Source: an uncultured Lachnospiraceae bacterium
Lineage (GTDB): Bacteria > Bacillota > Clostridia > Lachnospirales > Lachnospiraceae
DNA length: 57,574 bases
Direction of reading: 5' to 3'
NCBI GenBank assembly: GCA_949743325.1
Contig: CATJTQ010000095.1
Span: 1-57,574 of the forward strand
The notes below the pieces were generated by a model. That model made no database searches and was not told the origin of the DNA. It saw only the letters and a list, made by a program, of their open reading frames with translations. Position 1 is the first letter of the stretch; each line of letters starts with the position of its first letter. Shown piece after piece: positions 1-9,806 of this stretch. Made by a program: the position numbers and the translations under genes.

Positions 1-18
1 ATGCGTGGAGGTGAATAA

Positions 19-390
19 GTGGAAATAATTATAAGCAACAGCAGTGAGAAGCCAATTTATGAACAGATTAGTACACAGATTAAAAGTTTTATTATGAATG
101 GAAGCTTATCTGCTGGGGAAGCGTTGCCATCAATGAGGGGTTTGGCTAAAGATTTACATATAAGCGTTATTACAGTTCAGAGAGCTTATGAAGATCTAAC
201 AAGGGATGGTTTTATAGAAACTGTTTCAGGAAAAGGGAGTTTTGTTGCATCTCAAAATATGGATTTTATTAGGGAGGAACAGCTTAGGATAGCAGAAGAT
301 CATTTACAGACAGCGGCCGAAATAGGAAGGGCACATGGAATTTCATATGAGCAGATGACAAATATACTGAAATTATTCTATGTAGAGTAA
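19..390 (+). CDS. GntR-family transcriptional regulator, YtrA-like
   Basis: A 123-residue protein with a GntR winged-helix DNA-binding domain over about residues 8-75 (motifs PIYEQISTQI, LPSMRGLAKDL, TVQRAYEDL) and a short C-terminal helical tail. It lacks the large effector domain of FadR or HutC types, which is the YtrA pattern. The GTG start at 19 follows a GGAGGTG site at 7-13. It lies 14 bases before an ABC-2 ATPase gene. YtrA regulators usually repress the adjacent transporter operon, often in response to cell-envelope antibiotics. The family call is firm; the inducer is unknown. Confidence 0.9.
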   Translation: MEIIISNSSEKPIYEQISTQIKSFIMNGSLSAGEALPSMRGLAKDLHISVITVQRAYEDLTRDGFIETVSGKGSFVASQNMDFIREEQLRIAEDHLQTAAEIGRAHGISYEQMTNILKLFYVE

Positions 391-404
391 AGGAAGGAAA
401 TGTT

Positions 405-1271
405 ATGGAGAACAATAATATATTAGTACAAAATCTTTGTAAGAAGTTTGACGGTTTCTTTCTTGACAATGTATCATTTAAAGTACCTAAGGGAAGAATA
501 GTCGGATTTATCGGCGAGAATGGAGCTGGAAAAAGTACAACAATTAAATTGATTCTGGATGAGTTAAAGAAGGACAGTGGAAGAATAGAACTGTTTGGAA
601 TTGATCATTCTCAATTTTCAGTTAAAGAAAATATAGGTGTTGCATTTGACGAGTGTCATTTCCATGATGTGTTTACTACATGTGATATTGAAAAAATATT
701 ATCAGGTGTATATAAATCTTGGGACAGTAATCTTTATAGAAAATATTTAAACAAATTTGAACTTCCGCAGAGACAAAAAATAAGTACATTTTCAAAGGGA
801 ATGAAGATGAAATTGTCAATTGTGTGTGCTGTTGCGCATAGACCCAAGTTGTTAATTTTAGACGAGGCAACGACAGGTCTTGATCCGGTTGTACGTGATG
901 AGATATTAGATTTATTTTTAGATTATATTCAGGATGAAGATTGTTCAATATTCTTTTCATCACACATTATATCAGATATTCAAAAAATAGCTGATTATGT
1001 TATTTTGCTTCATAAAGGAAGAATTATCTTTGAGGAACAGAAAGATGATCTTGTAAATAATTATGGGATTTTAAAGTGTGGTAGGGAAAAGTTTGCTTCA
1101 ATTTCTGAAGATGATTATATTGTTTACAGAACAACAAGTATGAGTGTTGAGTGTCTTGTGAAAGACAAAACATCTGTTAAACAAAAATATAGAAATACTG
1201 TAGTAGACAATGCAACCCTTGAAGATATAATGCTTTTCTATATTAAAGGAGGAATTTTATGCGAGGAATAA
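405..1271 (+). CDS. ABC-2 type transporter ATP-binding protein
   Basis: ATPase subunit of 288 residues. Walker A is GENGAGKST near residue 38, the signature-like segment is FSKGMKMKL, and Walker B is LLILDEATTGLDP. A degenerate signature of this kind is common in ABC-2 ATPases paired with GntR/YtrA regulators. A domain of about 80 residues after the nucleotide-binding core probably contacts the permease or dimerises. The gene overlaps the permease by 13 bases, indicating translational coupling. The substrate cannot be told from sequence. Confidence 0.92.
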   Translation: MENNNILVQNLCKKFDGFFLDNVSFKVPKGRIVGFIGENGAGKSTTIKLILDELKKDSGRIELFGIDHSQFSVKENIGVAFDECHFHDVFTTCDIEKILSGVYKSWDSNLYRKYLNKFELPQRQKISTFSKGMKMKLSIVCAVAHRPKLLILDEATTGLDPVVRDEILDLFLDYIQDEDCSIFFSSHIISDIQKIADYVILLHKGRIIFEEQKDDLVNNYGILKCGREKFASISEDDYIVYRTTSMSVECLVKDKTSVKQKYRNTVVDNATLEDIMLFYIKGGILCEE

Positions 1272-1894
1272 TTTACAAAGATTTTATAGTGTTTTTTAAA
1301 AGTATAGATAAAAAAACTTTAATATTATTAGCCGGAGCTATTATATTACTTATGTTAAAAACAGGAACTAGAGGAGGTTTTTTTGCAACTATAATGTTTA
1401 CTATGATAATTGGAATGCAGAATTTAATTGGTTTTGCAGATGATGAGAAGGCTGGATGGAAGAATTATCAGTTGGCTATGCCAGTAAGCGGGTTTACAAT
1501 TGTTGCAGGAAAGTATATTTCAGTCGTTTATACATTAGCAGTAGGGATAGTAGGCAGTTTTGTGTTTAATATTATAACATGTATTATGTATAAAAATTTT
1601 GATTTAGAGATTATATGTTTATCAGCAATAATATCAATTATTATACCTTTATTGTGGACGGGAATATGTCTGCCGCTTACATACTGGCTAGGTTTTCAGT
1701 CGGCGCAGATAATGCGATTTGTTTTAATAATTCCAATGTTTTATTTTGTAAAATATTTTGAGGATGGTTCGGGATTAAATGATATGATAAATTATTCTAA
1801 CAATTATATAATAATTGTAAGTATTATTACAATTGTTATATATATCATGTCGATGTTTATAAGTGTTTTGCTGTATGAGCGGAGAAAGTTATAG
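1259..1894 (+). CDS. ABC-2 family transporter permease
   Basis: A 211-residue integral membrane protein with about six hydrophobic segments, for example near residues 20-40, 75-110, 120-145 and 180-205. The segment DDEKAGWKNYQLAMPVS is typical of ABC-2 permeases of the ABC2_membrane_2 type. It is the membrane partner of the overlapping ATPase and completes a GntR-ATPase-permease operon, probably for export or drug resistance. Its start lies inside the 3' end of the ATPase gene, behind AAAGGAGG. Confidence 0.85.
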   Translation: MRGIIYKDFIVFFKSIDKKTLILLAGAIILLMLKTGTRGGFFATIMFTMIIGMQNLIGFADDEKAGWKNYQLAMPVSGFTIVAGKYISVVYTLAVGIVGSFVFNIITCIMYKNFDLEIICLSAIISIIIPLLWTGICLPLTYWLGFQSAQIMRFVLIIPMFYFVKYFEDGSGLNDMINYSNNYIIIVSIITIVIYIMSMFISVLLYERRKL

Positions 1895-2024
1895 AAAAGA
1901 TACGGCTTTTTTTCTATTTAAAAAGGAAAATGGTTATAAAGAATATATTAATTAATAAAAAATAAAAAAGGGGGTAGATTTTTATAATAAAGTGTGTTAG
2001 AATAACAAAACAGTGAATAAAATA

Positions 2025-2314
2025 TCATTGAAAAGGCAATGAAAAGGAATAGTACTGATTTACCAGCATACAGAAAGCTGTTGGGTGATGCGAAACAGTG
2101 GAAGGAAAATCAGGAACTCGCCTTGGAGCTGCTACTCGAACTTCATAGTTTATATGAAAAGTAGGTGTAGACGGATATCCCACCGTTACAGGGGAAAGGT
2201 ATATGGCGTGACAGCCTGTATCTGAAGAGGGCATGATTAATCATGAAATAGAGTGGTACCGCGTAAGTTTTCTTTCGTCTCTATCTGTTGAAGATAGGAT
2301 GGAAGATTTTTTTT
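2025..2314 (+). promoter_or_regulatory. T-box leader of leuA (leucine, CUC specifier)
   Basis: A tRNA-sensing T-box leader. The T-box core GTGGTACCGCG is at 2253-2263. A terminator with arms CTATCT at 2281-2286 and AGATAG at 2292-2297 ends in eight T residues at 2307-2314. In Stem I, AGTA at 2051-2054 faces GAA at 2114-2116, closed by CTGATTT pairing with AAATCAG, which is the loop E of the specifier domain. The next triplet, CTC at 2117-2119, is a leucine codon, matching the leuA gene downstream. Uncharged tRNA-Leu should promote readthrough. The exact 5' end is not defined. Confidence 0.88.
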
Positions 2315-2405
2315 ATTTCTAAAAAAATTATTTTACGGTATATTAGATAAGAATGTTTTTTTCGGATTTGGCTGGCAAAATGTATTATAAGAGAAAGGAT
2401 TGAGT

Positions 2406-4079
2406 ATGATGAAAAATTATCAAAAGTATCAAAAACAGTATTTTATGCCTCCAGTTGATTGTTTTGACTGGGTGAAAAAGGATAGTATTGAGAAAGCTCC
2501 TGTTTGGTGCAGCGTTGATTTGAGAGATGGAAATCAGGCTTTGATTGAGCCTATGGGATTAGAAGAGAAACTTAAATTTTTTGAACTTTTGGTAGAGGTT
2601 GGCTTTAAAGAAATTGAAGTTGGTTTTCCGGCTGCTTCAGAGACAGAATATACATTTTTAAGAACACTTATAGAGCGTAATATGATACCTGATGATGTAA
2701 CTATTCAGGTGCTGACACAATCAAGAGAGCATATTATCAAGAAGACATTTGAGGCTGTTGAGGGAGCGCCTAAAGCGGTTATACATTTGTATAATTCAAC
2801 AAGTTTGGCTCAGAGAGAACAAGTATTTAAGAAGTCTAAAGACGAGATTCTTGAAATTGCCGTAAGCGGTGCAAAGATGTTAAAAAAATTGGCAGACGAG
2901 ACAGAAGGCAATTTCTTGTTTGAGTATAGTCCTGAAAGTTTTACAGGTACAGAGATGGAGTATGCTCTGGAGGTTGTCAATGGAGTAATTGATATTTGGG
3001 AGCCTACAGAAGATAAGAAAGTAATTATAAATCTTCCGGCAACTGTTGAACACTCACTTCCGCATGTGTTTGCAAGTCAGGTAGAATACATGAGTAAAAA
3101 TATGCATAACCGTGAAAATGTTGTGCTGTCGCTTCATCCGCACAATGACAGAGGGTGCGGAGTGTCTGATGCTGAGCTTGGTATTTTGGCAGGGGCTGAC
3201 CGAATAGAGGGCACTCTCTTTGGAAATGGTGAAAGGACAGGAAATGTAGATATTATCACATTGGCTCTTAATTTGTTTTCACAGGGAATTGATCCTGTGC
3301 TTGATTTTTCAAATATGCCGTATATATGTCAATGTTATAAAGATTATACTGGTATGGAAATTTCAATGAGGCAGCCGTACGCAGGAGAGCTTGTGTTTGC
3401 TGCATTCTCTGGTTCACATCAGGATGCTATTGCAAAAGGTATGCATTACCGTGAAGATAATGATTGCGATAAATGGACGGTTCCTTATTTGCCTATCGAC
3501 CCAAAAGATGTAGGCAGAGAGTATGATTCTGATGTTATTCGTATTAACAGTCAGTCAGGAAAGGGCGGCGTAGGATATATACTTGAGCATAACTTTGGTA
3601 TAAATATGCCAAAGAAGATGAAAGAGGAAATGGGATATCTTGCAAAAAATGTGTCAGATCATGAACATAAGGAATTGCAGCCAGAAGAAATATATAATTT
3701 GTTTACAGAAAAGTATATAAATTATCATCCATATTTTACAATTACAGAGTGTCACTTTACTCAAGAAGATAAAATAAAAACAGAAGTTACTATTGTACGC
3801 AGAGGCGGCAAAAAAACCTTGATAAGAGGCGAGGGCAATGGAAGGTTGGATGCAGTAAATAATGCGTTGAAGAAAGAATTTAAATTGAATCATGAAATAT
3901 TTTGTTATGAAGAACATTCGATGGGAAATGTTTCATCATCAAATGCAATGGCTTATGTAGGGATAAAGAATGCGGAAAAAGAATGTTTCTGGGGATGCGG
4001 AAGCGCACAGGATATAATTACTGCATCTGTAAACGCACTTGTAATAGCGATTAACAATAAGATAGATACTGATAAATAA
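2406..4079 (+). CDS. leuA: 2-isopropylmalate synthase
   Basis: Catalyses the first committed step of leucine synthesis, joining acetyl-CoA and 2-oxoisovalerate. It is a DRE-TIM enzyme: the DLRDGNQ motif is near residue 40, HPHNDRG supplies the metal-binding histidines, and the GNGERTGN loop is present. A C-terminal LeuA regulatory domain over about the last 130 residues should bind leucine. At 557 residues with a tryptophan-rich N terminus it resembles the longer LeuA form of actinobacteria and fungi. ATG at 2406 (or 2409) sits at good spacing behind AAAGGA; the TTG at 2400 is too close. No leuB, leuC or leuD lies nearby. Confidence 0.95.
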   Translation: MMKNYQKYQKQYFMPPVDCFDWVKKDSIEKAPVWCSVDLRDGNQALIEPMGLEEKLKFFELLVEVGFKEIEVGFPAASETEYTFLRTLIERNMIPDDVTIQVLTQSREHIIKKTFEAVEGAPKAVIHLYNSTSLAQREQVFKKSKDEILEIAVSGAKMLKKLADETEGNFLFEYSPESFTGTEMEYALEVVNGVIDIWEPTEDKKVIINLPATVEHSLPHVFASQVEYMSKNMHNRENVVLSLHPHNDRGCGVSDAELGILAGADRIEGTLFGNGERTGNVDIITLALNLFSQGIDPVLDFSNMPYICQCYKDYTGMEISMRQPYAGELVFAAFSGSHQDAIAKGMHYREDNDCDKWTVPYLPIDPKDVGREYDSDVIRINSQSGKGGVGYILEHNFGINMPKKMKEEMGYLAKNVSDHEHKELQPEEIYNLFTEKYINYHPYFTITECHFTQEDKIKTEVTIVRRGGKKTLIRGEGNGRLDAVNNALKKEFKLNHEIFCYEEHSMGNVSSSNAMAYVGIKNAEKECFWGCGSAQDIITASVNALVIAINNKIDTDK

Positions 4080-4159
4080 TAGAAAAAAATGGTTGATTTT
4101 AACAAGATATAAGTGTATTATACAAATGTGCGCTTTATGGCATACTGTAATACATGCCC

Positions 4160-4195
4160 GACACAGGGCGGGAAACAATTTTGTTGTTTCAATAT
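4160..4195 (+). other. Small hairpins between leuA and purA
   Basis: Two short inverted repeats lie in the 165-base gap: GCCCG...GGGCGGG around 4155-4172, and GAAACAA at 4172-4178 pairing with TTGTTTC at 4184-4190. The second is followed by an AT-rich run rather than a clean T tract. They could be a weak leuA terminator or purA leader structure. No known riboswitch consensus was recognised. Confidence 0.35.
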
Positions 4196-4244
4196 TTTAT
4201 GATAAGTAACAGTAGGAAACAGTAAGGATTAAGGAGGAAGTTTA

Positions 4245-5519
4245 ATGGTAAGAGCAGTTGTTGGTGCTAACTGGGGTGACGAAGGAAAAGGTAAAATCAC
4301 TGATATGCTTTCTGAGAATGCTGATATTATAGTGCGTTTTCAGGGTGGAGCTAACGCAGGCCATACGATTGTTAATAATTATGGTAAATTTGCGCTTCAT
4401 ACACTTCCATCAGGTGTGTTCTATGGACATACAACAAGCATAATTGGTAACGGTGTAGCTCTAAATATTCCTGTATTATTTAATGAAATAAAATCTATAA
4501 CAGATAAAGGTGTTCCAATGCCTAAGATATTAGTATCTGATCGTGCACAAATAGTAATGTCATATCACATTCTATTCGATCAGTACGAAGAAGAGCGGCT
4601 TGGTAAGAACTCTTTTGGCTCAACAAAATCAGGAATTGCACCATTTTACTCAGATAAGTATGCTAAAATAGGTTTTCAGGTCAGCGAATTATTTGATAAT
4701 GAAGGTCTAATGGATAAAGTAAAGAGAATATGTGAGACAAAGAATGTTATGATTGAGCATTTATATCATAAGCCTGTTCTTAATCCTCAGGATGTATATA
4801 ATGAATTGATGGAATATAAAGATATGGTTGAACCATATGTATGTGATGTTTCAGAGTATTTGTACAGTGCTATTAAAGATGGAAAGGAAATTCTTCTTGA
4901 AGGTCAGTTGGGTTCGTTAAAAGATCCTGACCATGGAATTTATCCGATGGTAACATCATCGTCTACATTGGCAGCTTATGGTGCGATAGGTGCTGGTATT
5001 CCTCCTTATGAGATTAAAAAAATTATTACAGTATGTAAAGCTTATTCCAGTGCAGTTGGTTCGGGCGCTTTTGTCAGTGAGATTTTTGGTGAGGAGGCAG
5101 ATGAGCTCAGAAGACGCGGCGGAGATGGCGGGGAGTATGGAGCTACAACAGGACGTCCAAGAAGGATGGGATGGTTTGACTGTGTGGCGTCAAAATACGG
5201 ATGCCGTATTCAGGGAACAACAGATGTGGCTTTTACAGTACTTGATGTACTTGGATATCTTGATGAGATTCCTGTATGTACTGGATATGAAATAGATGGT
5301 AAGCTAACGACAGATTTTCCTACAACAGTAAAGCTTGAAAAGGCTAAACCGGTTTTCGAAGTTCTTCCTGGATGGAAAACAGATATCAGAGGAATTAAAA
5401 ATTATGAAGATTTACCGGAAAACTGCCGCAAGTATATTGAGTTTGTTGAGAAACAGATAGGATTTCCTATTACAATGATTTCTAATGGACCAGGCAGGGA
5501 TGATATTATTTACAGATAG
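4245..5519 (+). CDS. purA: Adenylosuccinate synthetase
   Basis: Makes adenylosuccinate from IMP, aspartate and GTP, the first AMP-specific step. At 424 residues it has normal length. The GTP-binding loop WGDEGKGK is at the N terminus, NAGHT follows, GNGVALN is the next conserved segment, TTGRPRRMGWFD is the aspartate/IMP loop, and SNGPGRDD is at the C terminus. The ATG follows AAGGAGG. It appears monocistronic, with a terminator directly downstream. Confidence 0.96.
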   Translation: MVRAVVGANWGDEGKGKITDMLSENADIIVRFQGGANAGHTIVNNYGKFALHTLPSGVFYGHTTSIIGNGVALNIPVLFNEIKSITDKGVPMPKILVSDRAQIVMSYHILFDQYEEERLGKNSFGSTKSGIAPFYSDKYAKIGFQVSELFDNEGLMDKVKRICETKNVMIEHLYHKPVLNPQDVYNELMEYKDMVEPYVCDVSEYLYSAIKDGKEILLEGQLGSLKDPDHGIYPMVTSSSTLAAYGAIGAGIPPYEIKKIITVCKAYSSAVGSGAFVSEIFGEEADELRRRGGDGGEYGATTGRPRRMGWFDCVASKYGCRIQGTTDVAFTVLDVLGYLDEIPVCTGYEIDGKLTTDFPTTVKLEKAKPVFEVLPGWKTDIRGIKNYEDLPENCRKYIEFVEKQIGFPITMISNGPGRDDIIYR

Positions 5520-5546
5520 TAATATAAGATAAATTTTAAATTAGTT

Positions 5547-5600
5547 TAAAGGGAATATGATTTTTGTTTGATAATAACAGATTTCGTATTCCTTTTTTGT
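5547..5600 (+). terminator. Rho-independent terminator after purA
   Basis: AAGGGAATATGA at 5549-5560 pairs with TCGTATTCC at 5584-5592 across a loop of about 23 bases, followed by a T run. It separates purA from the recA promoter. Confidence 0.75.
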
Positions 5601-5647
5601 TAGTTTTTACATAAAGAGATTTTTTCTAATAACTTAAAAAGATAAAA

Positions 5648-5731
5648 TAAACAAATGTTCGGTTTTTGAATATTTTCTATTGACATTTTTTGGATTTTAT
5701 AATATTATAACACTATACAAACATTCGTTCG
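5648..5731 (+). promoter_or_regulatory. recA promoter with LexA-type SOS boxes
   Basis: A strong sigma-A promoter: TTGACA at 5680-5685, a 17-base spacer and TATTAT at 5703-5708. A LexA-like site CAAACATTCGTTCG at 5718-5731 covers the expected transcription start and differs from CGAAC-N4-GTTCG at one base. A weaker half-site, AAC-AAAT-GTTCG, ends at 5661 just upstream of the -35. The arrangement predicts LexA repression of recA with SOS induction. Confidence 0.8.
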
Positions 5732-5760
5732 GTGGACGTTAAAATAAGGAGGAAAATTCA

Positions 5761-6834
5761 GTGCAAGAAGATAGAGCAAAAGCACTTGAGAGTGCGCTTT
5801 CAAAAATAGAAAAAGATTTTGGTAAAGGTTCTGTGATGAAGCTTGGTGATCAGACCAAGCTAAATGTAGAGACAGTTCCTACAGGTTCGTTAAGTCTTGA
5901 TATTGCTTTGGGATTAGGCGGTGTTCCAAAGGGCAGAATTGTAGAGGTATACGGACCAGAATCAAGCGGAAAGACAACAGTAGCGCTTCATATGGTAGCA
6001 GAAGTGCAGAAAAGGGGCGGGATTGCAAGTTTTATAGATGCTGAACATGCTCTTGACCCTGTTTATGCTAAGAAAATTGGTGTGGATATTGATAATCTTT
6101 ATATATCACAGCCGGACAATGGCGAGCAGGCGTTGGAAATAACAGAGACAATGGTTAGGTCAGGAGCAGTAGATATTATTATTGTTGATTCAGTGGCAGC
6201 ATTAGTTCCTAAAGCAGAGATTGAAGGAGATATGGGAGATTCACATGTAGGTCTTCAGGCAAGGCTGATGTCCCAGGCTCTGCGTAAATTGATTGGTGCT
6301 GTTAATCATTCAAAATGTATTGTCATTTTTATTAATCAGCTGCGTGAGAAGGTTGGAGTAATGTTCGGAAATCCTGAAGTTACGACAGGAGGTCGTGCGC
6401 TTAAATTTTATTCTTCTGTTCGACTTGACGTCCGCAAGATAGAGACACTAAAACAGGCAGGAGAAGTTATTGGAAACAGAACAAGAATCAAAGTTGTGAA
6501 AAATAAAATTGCTCCTCCGTTTAAGGAAGCAGAATTTGATATTATGTTTGGTCAGGGTATATCCAGAGAAGGCGATATTTTAGACCTTGCAGCTAATTGT
6601 AATGTTATACAAAAATCTGGTGCATGGTATGCATATAATGGAGATAAGATCGGGCAGGGGCGTGAAAATGCTAAACAATTCCTGAGAGAACATCCTGAAA
6701 TTATGGAGGATGTGGAAAATAAAGTGCGTATTGAATATGCTTTAATTGAAGAGTCTGAAAGTAAAGAACCAGAAAAACCAGAAAAAACTGAAAAAAAAGC
6801 AGCGTCTAAAAAAGCTGCTGAAGACAAAAAGTAA
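5761..6834 (+). CDS. recA: Recombinase RecA
   Basis: The DNA strand-exchange ATPase and SOS co-protease, 357 residues. Walker A is GPESSGKTT, Walker B is [10 protein letters not shown], the loop L2 region is [17 protein letters not shown], and the C-terminal tail is rich in lysine and glutamate ([11 protein letters not shown]). The GTG start at 5761 follows AAGGAGG. It is followed 12 bases later by recX, so the two are probably cotranscribed from the LexA-type promoter. Confidence 0.98.
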   Translation: MQEDRAKALESALSKIEKDFGKGSVMKLGDQTKLNVETVPTGSLSLDIALGLGGVPKGRIVEVYGPESSGKTTVALHMVAEVQKRGGIASFIDAEHALDPVYAKKIGVDIDNLYISQPDNGEQALEITETMVRSGAVDIIIVDSVAALVPKAEIEGDMGDSHVGLQARLMSQALRKLIGAVNHSKCIVIFINQLREKVGVMFGNPEVTTGGRALKFYSSVRLDVRKIETLKQAGEVIGNRTRIKVVKNKIAPPFKEAEFDIMFGQGISREGDILDLAANCNVIQKSGAWYAYNGDKIGQGRENAKQFLREHPEIMEDVENKVRIEYALIEESESKEPEKPEKTEKKAASKKAAEDKK

Positions 6835-6846
6835 TTTGGTGATAAT

Positions 6847-7494
6847 ATGATTGTTACGGCAATTGAAGAAGTTGACAATAAAAAGAGTTTTGTGTATTTA
6901 GATGGCAAAAAATCATTTATATTGTATAAAGGGGAATTGAGAAAGCTTGAGATAAGTCTAAATAAAGAAATTTCTGACGAATTGTATTGTCATATAATGG
7001 AAGACATCCTTCCAAAAAGGGCGCGAGCAAGAGCTTTGCATATATTGGAAAGGCGAGAGCATACGAAGCTACAGTTAATTGAGAAGTTAAGGAAAAACGG
7101 TTATCCTGAAATTATTATAGAGGATGCAGTTTCTTATGTGGAGAGTTATCATTATATAGACGATAAGCGATACGCTGCTCATTACATACGCTGCAGGTGC
7201 GGTAAAAGAAGCAGGAAAAAGTTAATTATGGAGTTGCAGCAAAGAGGTGTAGATAAAACTATTATAGATATAGCATATGATGAGGTTAGTGAGGAATTAA
7301 GCTTAGATGAAGAAGAGCATAGCCTTATTGATAAATTGATAGAAAAAAAATTCCGTAATACTGAAAATATTACAAAAAAAGATTTGCAGAAATTATACAG
7401 GTACCTTCTTTCAAAAGGATTTTCATATGATGATATCAGCCAACATATCAACTTGACAAAATTATGTAAACGGTATAAAATAGATATGTTGTAG
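6847..7494 (+). CDS. recX: Regulatory protein RecX
   Basis: A 215-residue RecX-family modulator of RecA filaments. The three-helix repeats characteristic of RecX are visible, including [22 protein letters not shown] near residue 58, [18 protein letters not shown], and a third repeat near the C terminus ([21 protein letters not shown]). The family protein binds RecA-DNA filaments and limits recombination. Its position directly behind recA is the usual one. Confidence 0.93.
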   Translation: MIVTAIEEVDNKKSFVYLDGKKSFILYKGELRKLEISLNKEISDELYCHIMEDILPKRARARALHILERREHTKLQLIEKLRKNGYPEIIIEDAVSYVESYHYIDDKRYAAHYIRCRCGKRSRKKLIMELQQRGVDKTIIDIAYDEVSEELSLDEEEHSLIDKLIEKKFRNTENITKKDLQKLYRYLLSKGFSYDDISQHINLTKLCKRYKIDML

Positions 7495-7550
7495 TTAAGT
7501 ATAAATATTATACTATGCACAATGAAAATTTAATACAAGGAGGTGCTCCT

Positions 7551-9098
7551 GTGCTTAATATCGTTATTGCAGTAGCTATTACGCTTATAATTGCAGTTCC
7601 TGTTACTTTTTTCTTGGCAATAACTTATCGCAAGAGGGTTGTTGAGGATAAACTTGGCAATGCAGAGAATAAGGCGAGGGAAATTATTGATGAGGCAGTA
7701 AAAACTGCTGAGGCCAAAAAGAGAGAAGCATTACTGGAAGTTAAGGAAGAGTCTATTAAGACTAAGAATGAGCTGGAACGAGAATCGAGAGAACATCGCA
7801 CGGAAATACAAAATTATGAACGTCGTGTTATTTCAAAAGAAGAAGCTCTTGATAAGAAAGCAGAAGCAATTGAAAAGCGTGAAGCAAGTTTTTCAGCAAA
7901 AGAAGAAGAACTTTCTAAAATGAAGAAAGAAGTTCAGAATCTTCACGATAAAAGTGTACAGGAACTGGAAAGAATCTCCGGTTTTACATCAGAACAGGCG
8001 AAAGAATATCTTTTAAAAACTGTTGAAGATAATGTAAAGCATGATACTGCCAAATTAGTAAAAGAATTGACAAACAGAGCAAAAGAAGATGCGGAAAAGA
8101 AAGCAAAAGAATATGTAGTTACAGCAATTCAAAAATGTGCTGCTGATCATGTATCAGAGACAACTATATCAGTTGTACAATTGCCGAACGATGAGATGAA
8201 AGGACGAATTATAGGTAGAGAGGGACGAAATATTCGTACTTTGGAGATGATGACAGGTGTTGACCTGATTATTGATGATACACCTGAAGCTGTAGTGTTA
8301 TCCGCTTTTGATCCGATCCGTCGTGAAGTAGCAAGAATTGCATTGGAAAAGCTTATTGTGGATGGTAGAATACATCCTGCCCGTATTGAAGAGATGGTTG
8401 AAAAGGCCCAGAAAGAAGTTGAGGTTATGATTCGCGAGGAAGGTGAATCGGCAACTTTGGATGTAGGTGTACATGGTATTCATCCTGAACTTGTTCGTTT
8501 ATTAGGTAAGATGAAATTTAGGACAAGTTATGGACAGAATGCATTAAAACATTCTATCGAAGTGGCGCATTTATCAGGTTTGCTAGCAGCTGAGCTTGGG
8601 GTTGATGTTAGGTTGGCTAAAAGAGCAGGTTTGCTACATGACATTGGTAAATCAGTTGATCATGAGATGGAAGGATCACATATTCAGTTAGGTGTTGATT
8701 TATGCAGAAAATATAAAGAGTCTGCGATTGTAGTTAATGCTGTTGAAGCGCATCATGGTGATGTAGAGCCAGAGACTTTGATTGCTTGTCTTGTACAAGC
8801 TGCTGATGCTATTTCAGCGGCTCGTCCAGGGGCGAGGAGAGAAGTGTTAGAGACATATACTAACAGGCTTAAACAACTGGAAGATATTGCCAATTCATTT
8901 AAGGGTGTTGATAAATCTTTTGCTATTCAAGCAGGTAGAGAGATTCGTGTTATGGTAGTTCCTGAGCAAGTAAATGATGAGGATATGATTTTATTGGCAA
9001 GAGATATTTCTAAACAAATAGAAGCTGATTTAGAATATCCTGGACAAATAAAGGTTAATCTGATTCGAGAATCTAGAGTAGCAGGCTATGCAAAATAG
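7551..9098 (+). CDS. rny: Ribonuclease Y
   Basis: A membrane-anchored endoribonuclease of the mRNA degradation machinery. The order is an N-terminal membrane helix (about residues 3-24), a long charged coiled coil to about residue 190, a KH domain ([21 protein letters not shown]), and an HD domain ([33 protein letters not shown]). I chose the GTG at 7551 because an AAGGAGGT site sits at 7537-7544. That gives 515 residues, the usual size; an in-frame ATG at 7515 lacks a site. Confidence 0.95.
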   Translation: MLNIVIAVAITLIIAVPVTFFLAITYRKRVVEDKLGNAENKAREIIDEAVKTAEAKKREALLEVKEESIKTKNELERESREHRTEIQNYERRVISKEEALDKKAEAIEKREASFSAKEEELSKMKKEVQNLHDKSVQELERISGFTSEQAKEYLLKTVEDNVKHDTAKLVKELTNRAKEDAEKKAKEYVVTAIQKCAADHVSETTISVVQLPNDEMKGRIIGREGRNIRTLEMMTGVDLIIDDTPEAVVLSAFDPIRREVARIALEKLIVDGRIHPARIEEMVEKAQKEVEVMIREEGESATLDVGVHGIHPELVRLLGKMKFRTSYGQNALKHSIEVAHLSGLLAAELGVDVRLAKRAGLLHDIGKSVDHEMEGSHIQLGVDLCRKYKESAIVVNAVEAHHGDVEPETLIACLVQAADAISAARPGARREVLETYTNRLKQLEDIANSFKGVDKSFAIQAGREIRVMVVPEQVNDEDMILLARDISKQIEADLEYPGQIKVNLIRESRVAGYAK

Positions 9099-9177
9099 TA
9101 TAAATCTTGTTATTACGGTTGCAGTTATGTTAAATATTATATGCCGTATATAGTTTCCATTATTTTACAAAAAAATC

Positions 9178-9216
9178 CAAACCGCAGTGTTCGAATAAAG
9201 CATTGCGGTTTTTTTC
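9178..9216 (+). terminator. Rho-independent terminator after rny
   Basis: AACCGCAGTG at 9180-9189 pairs with CATTGCGGTT at 9201-9210 and is followed by a T run. Confidence 0.88.
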
Positions 9217-9331
9217 TTGTTATTATATAGGAATTAGTGTAAATATTATATTTATCAATAATATATATTGTAAAATAATAGTATTAAAAAAAACAATGGC
9301 AGAAAATGTAAAAAAATTTCTGTATTTTTTG

Positions 9332-9360
9332 TTGAAAATGTTCATAAGATAGAGTATAAT
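9332..9360 (+). promoter_or_regulatory. Sigma-A promoter of the structured RNA
   Basis: TTGAAA at 9332-9337 and TATAAT at 9355-9360 with an exact 17-base spacer. It lies just upstream of a long folded RNA and has no coding start nearby, so it most likely drives the RNA. Confidence 0.75.
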
Positions 9361-9383
9361 GATTTCAGATTTAATTTTAAGAT

Positions 9384-9566
9384 TTAACCTGAGGTGTACG
9401 ATAACCCTACAATTTTGAACCTACATTTATTTTTATGGGATTCCTATATCTCTGTTTAGATGTCGGGCCGTCATTGAACGGATGGCAGAAGAACAGGTGC
9501 GGTTACCCACCTAGCTTTGCTAGGAGTCAAAATCGTAGGAACGGCATTTTCGGGTATCATTAAAGA
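9384..9566 (+). ncRNA. ssrS: Probable 6S RNA (SsrS)
   Basis: About 185 bases without an open frame that fold into a long rod. GATAACCC (9400-9407) can pair with GGGTATC near 9552-9558, and CCTACAATTTTGA (9406-9418) pairs with TCAAAATCGTAGG (9528-9540) with one G-U pair. A central region of about 110 bases contains internal hairpins (CCACCTAGCTTTGCTAGG). The closing rod, large internal bubble, strong promoter and following terminator match Firmicute 6S RNA, the RNA polymerase-binding regulator. The assignment is from shape and resemblance only; another structured RNA is possible. Confidence 0.6.
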
Positions 9567-9570
9567 TTAC

Positions 9571-9601
9571 AGCACAATTGTTTATACAATTGTGCTGTTT
9601 C
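9571..9601 (+). terminator. Terminator of the structured RNA
   Basis: AGCACAATTG at 9571-9580 and CAATTGTGCT at 9588-9597 form a perfect 10-base-pair stem followed by TTT. It ends the RNA transcribed from the promoter at 9332-9360. Confidence 0.75.
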
Positions 9602-9716
9602 TGCGATAAGAATAGTGTATCAAAGTTGTATATTGGAAAAGATATAATTATGAATTTTTTGAAGTTGGTGTAATATATTTGTAATACAAAGATAATTATT
9701 TTTTAGGTCTTCTTAA

Positions 9717-9745
9717 TAGACAAAGATAATATATTATGTTAGAAT
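9717..9745 (+). promoter_or_regulatory. Candidate promoter of the polysaccharide deacetylase gene
   Basis: TAGACA at 9717-9722 and TAGAAT at 9740-9745 with a 17-base spacer, about 60 bases before the GTG start. The -35 is imperfect. Confidence 0.45.
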
Positions 9746-9806
9746 TGTTTAGCTGGTGTGATAAGAAATTAGAATAGTTATTGTGGTGTAGAAAGGCTGA
9801 TGAGTT

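Noticed and set aside
4130-4200. Hairpins upstream of purA considered as a purine or PRPP riboswitch.
   Set aside because: None of the conserved core sequences of those riboswitch classes is present.
7515-7550. An upstream in-frame ATG as the rny start.
   Set aside because: It has no ribosome site, while the GTG at 7551 has AAGGAGGT at the right distance and gives the usual length.
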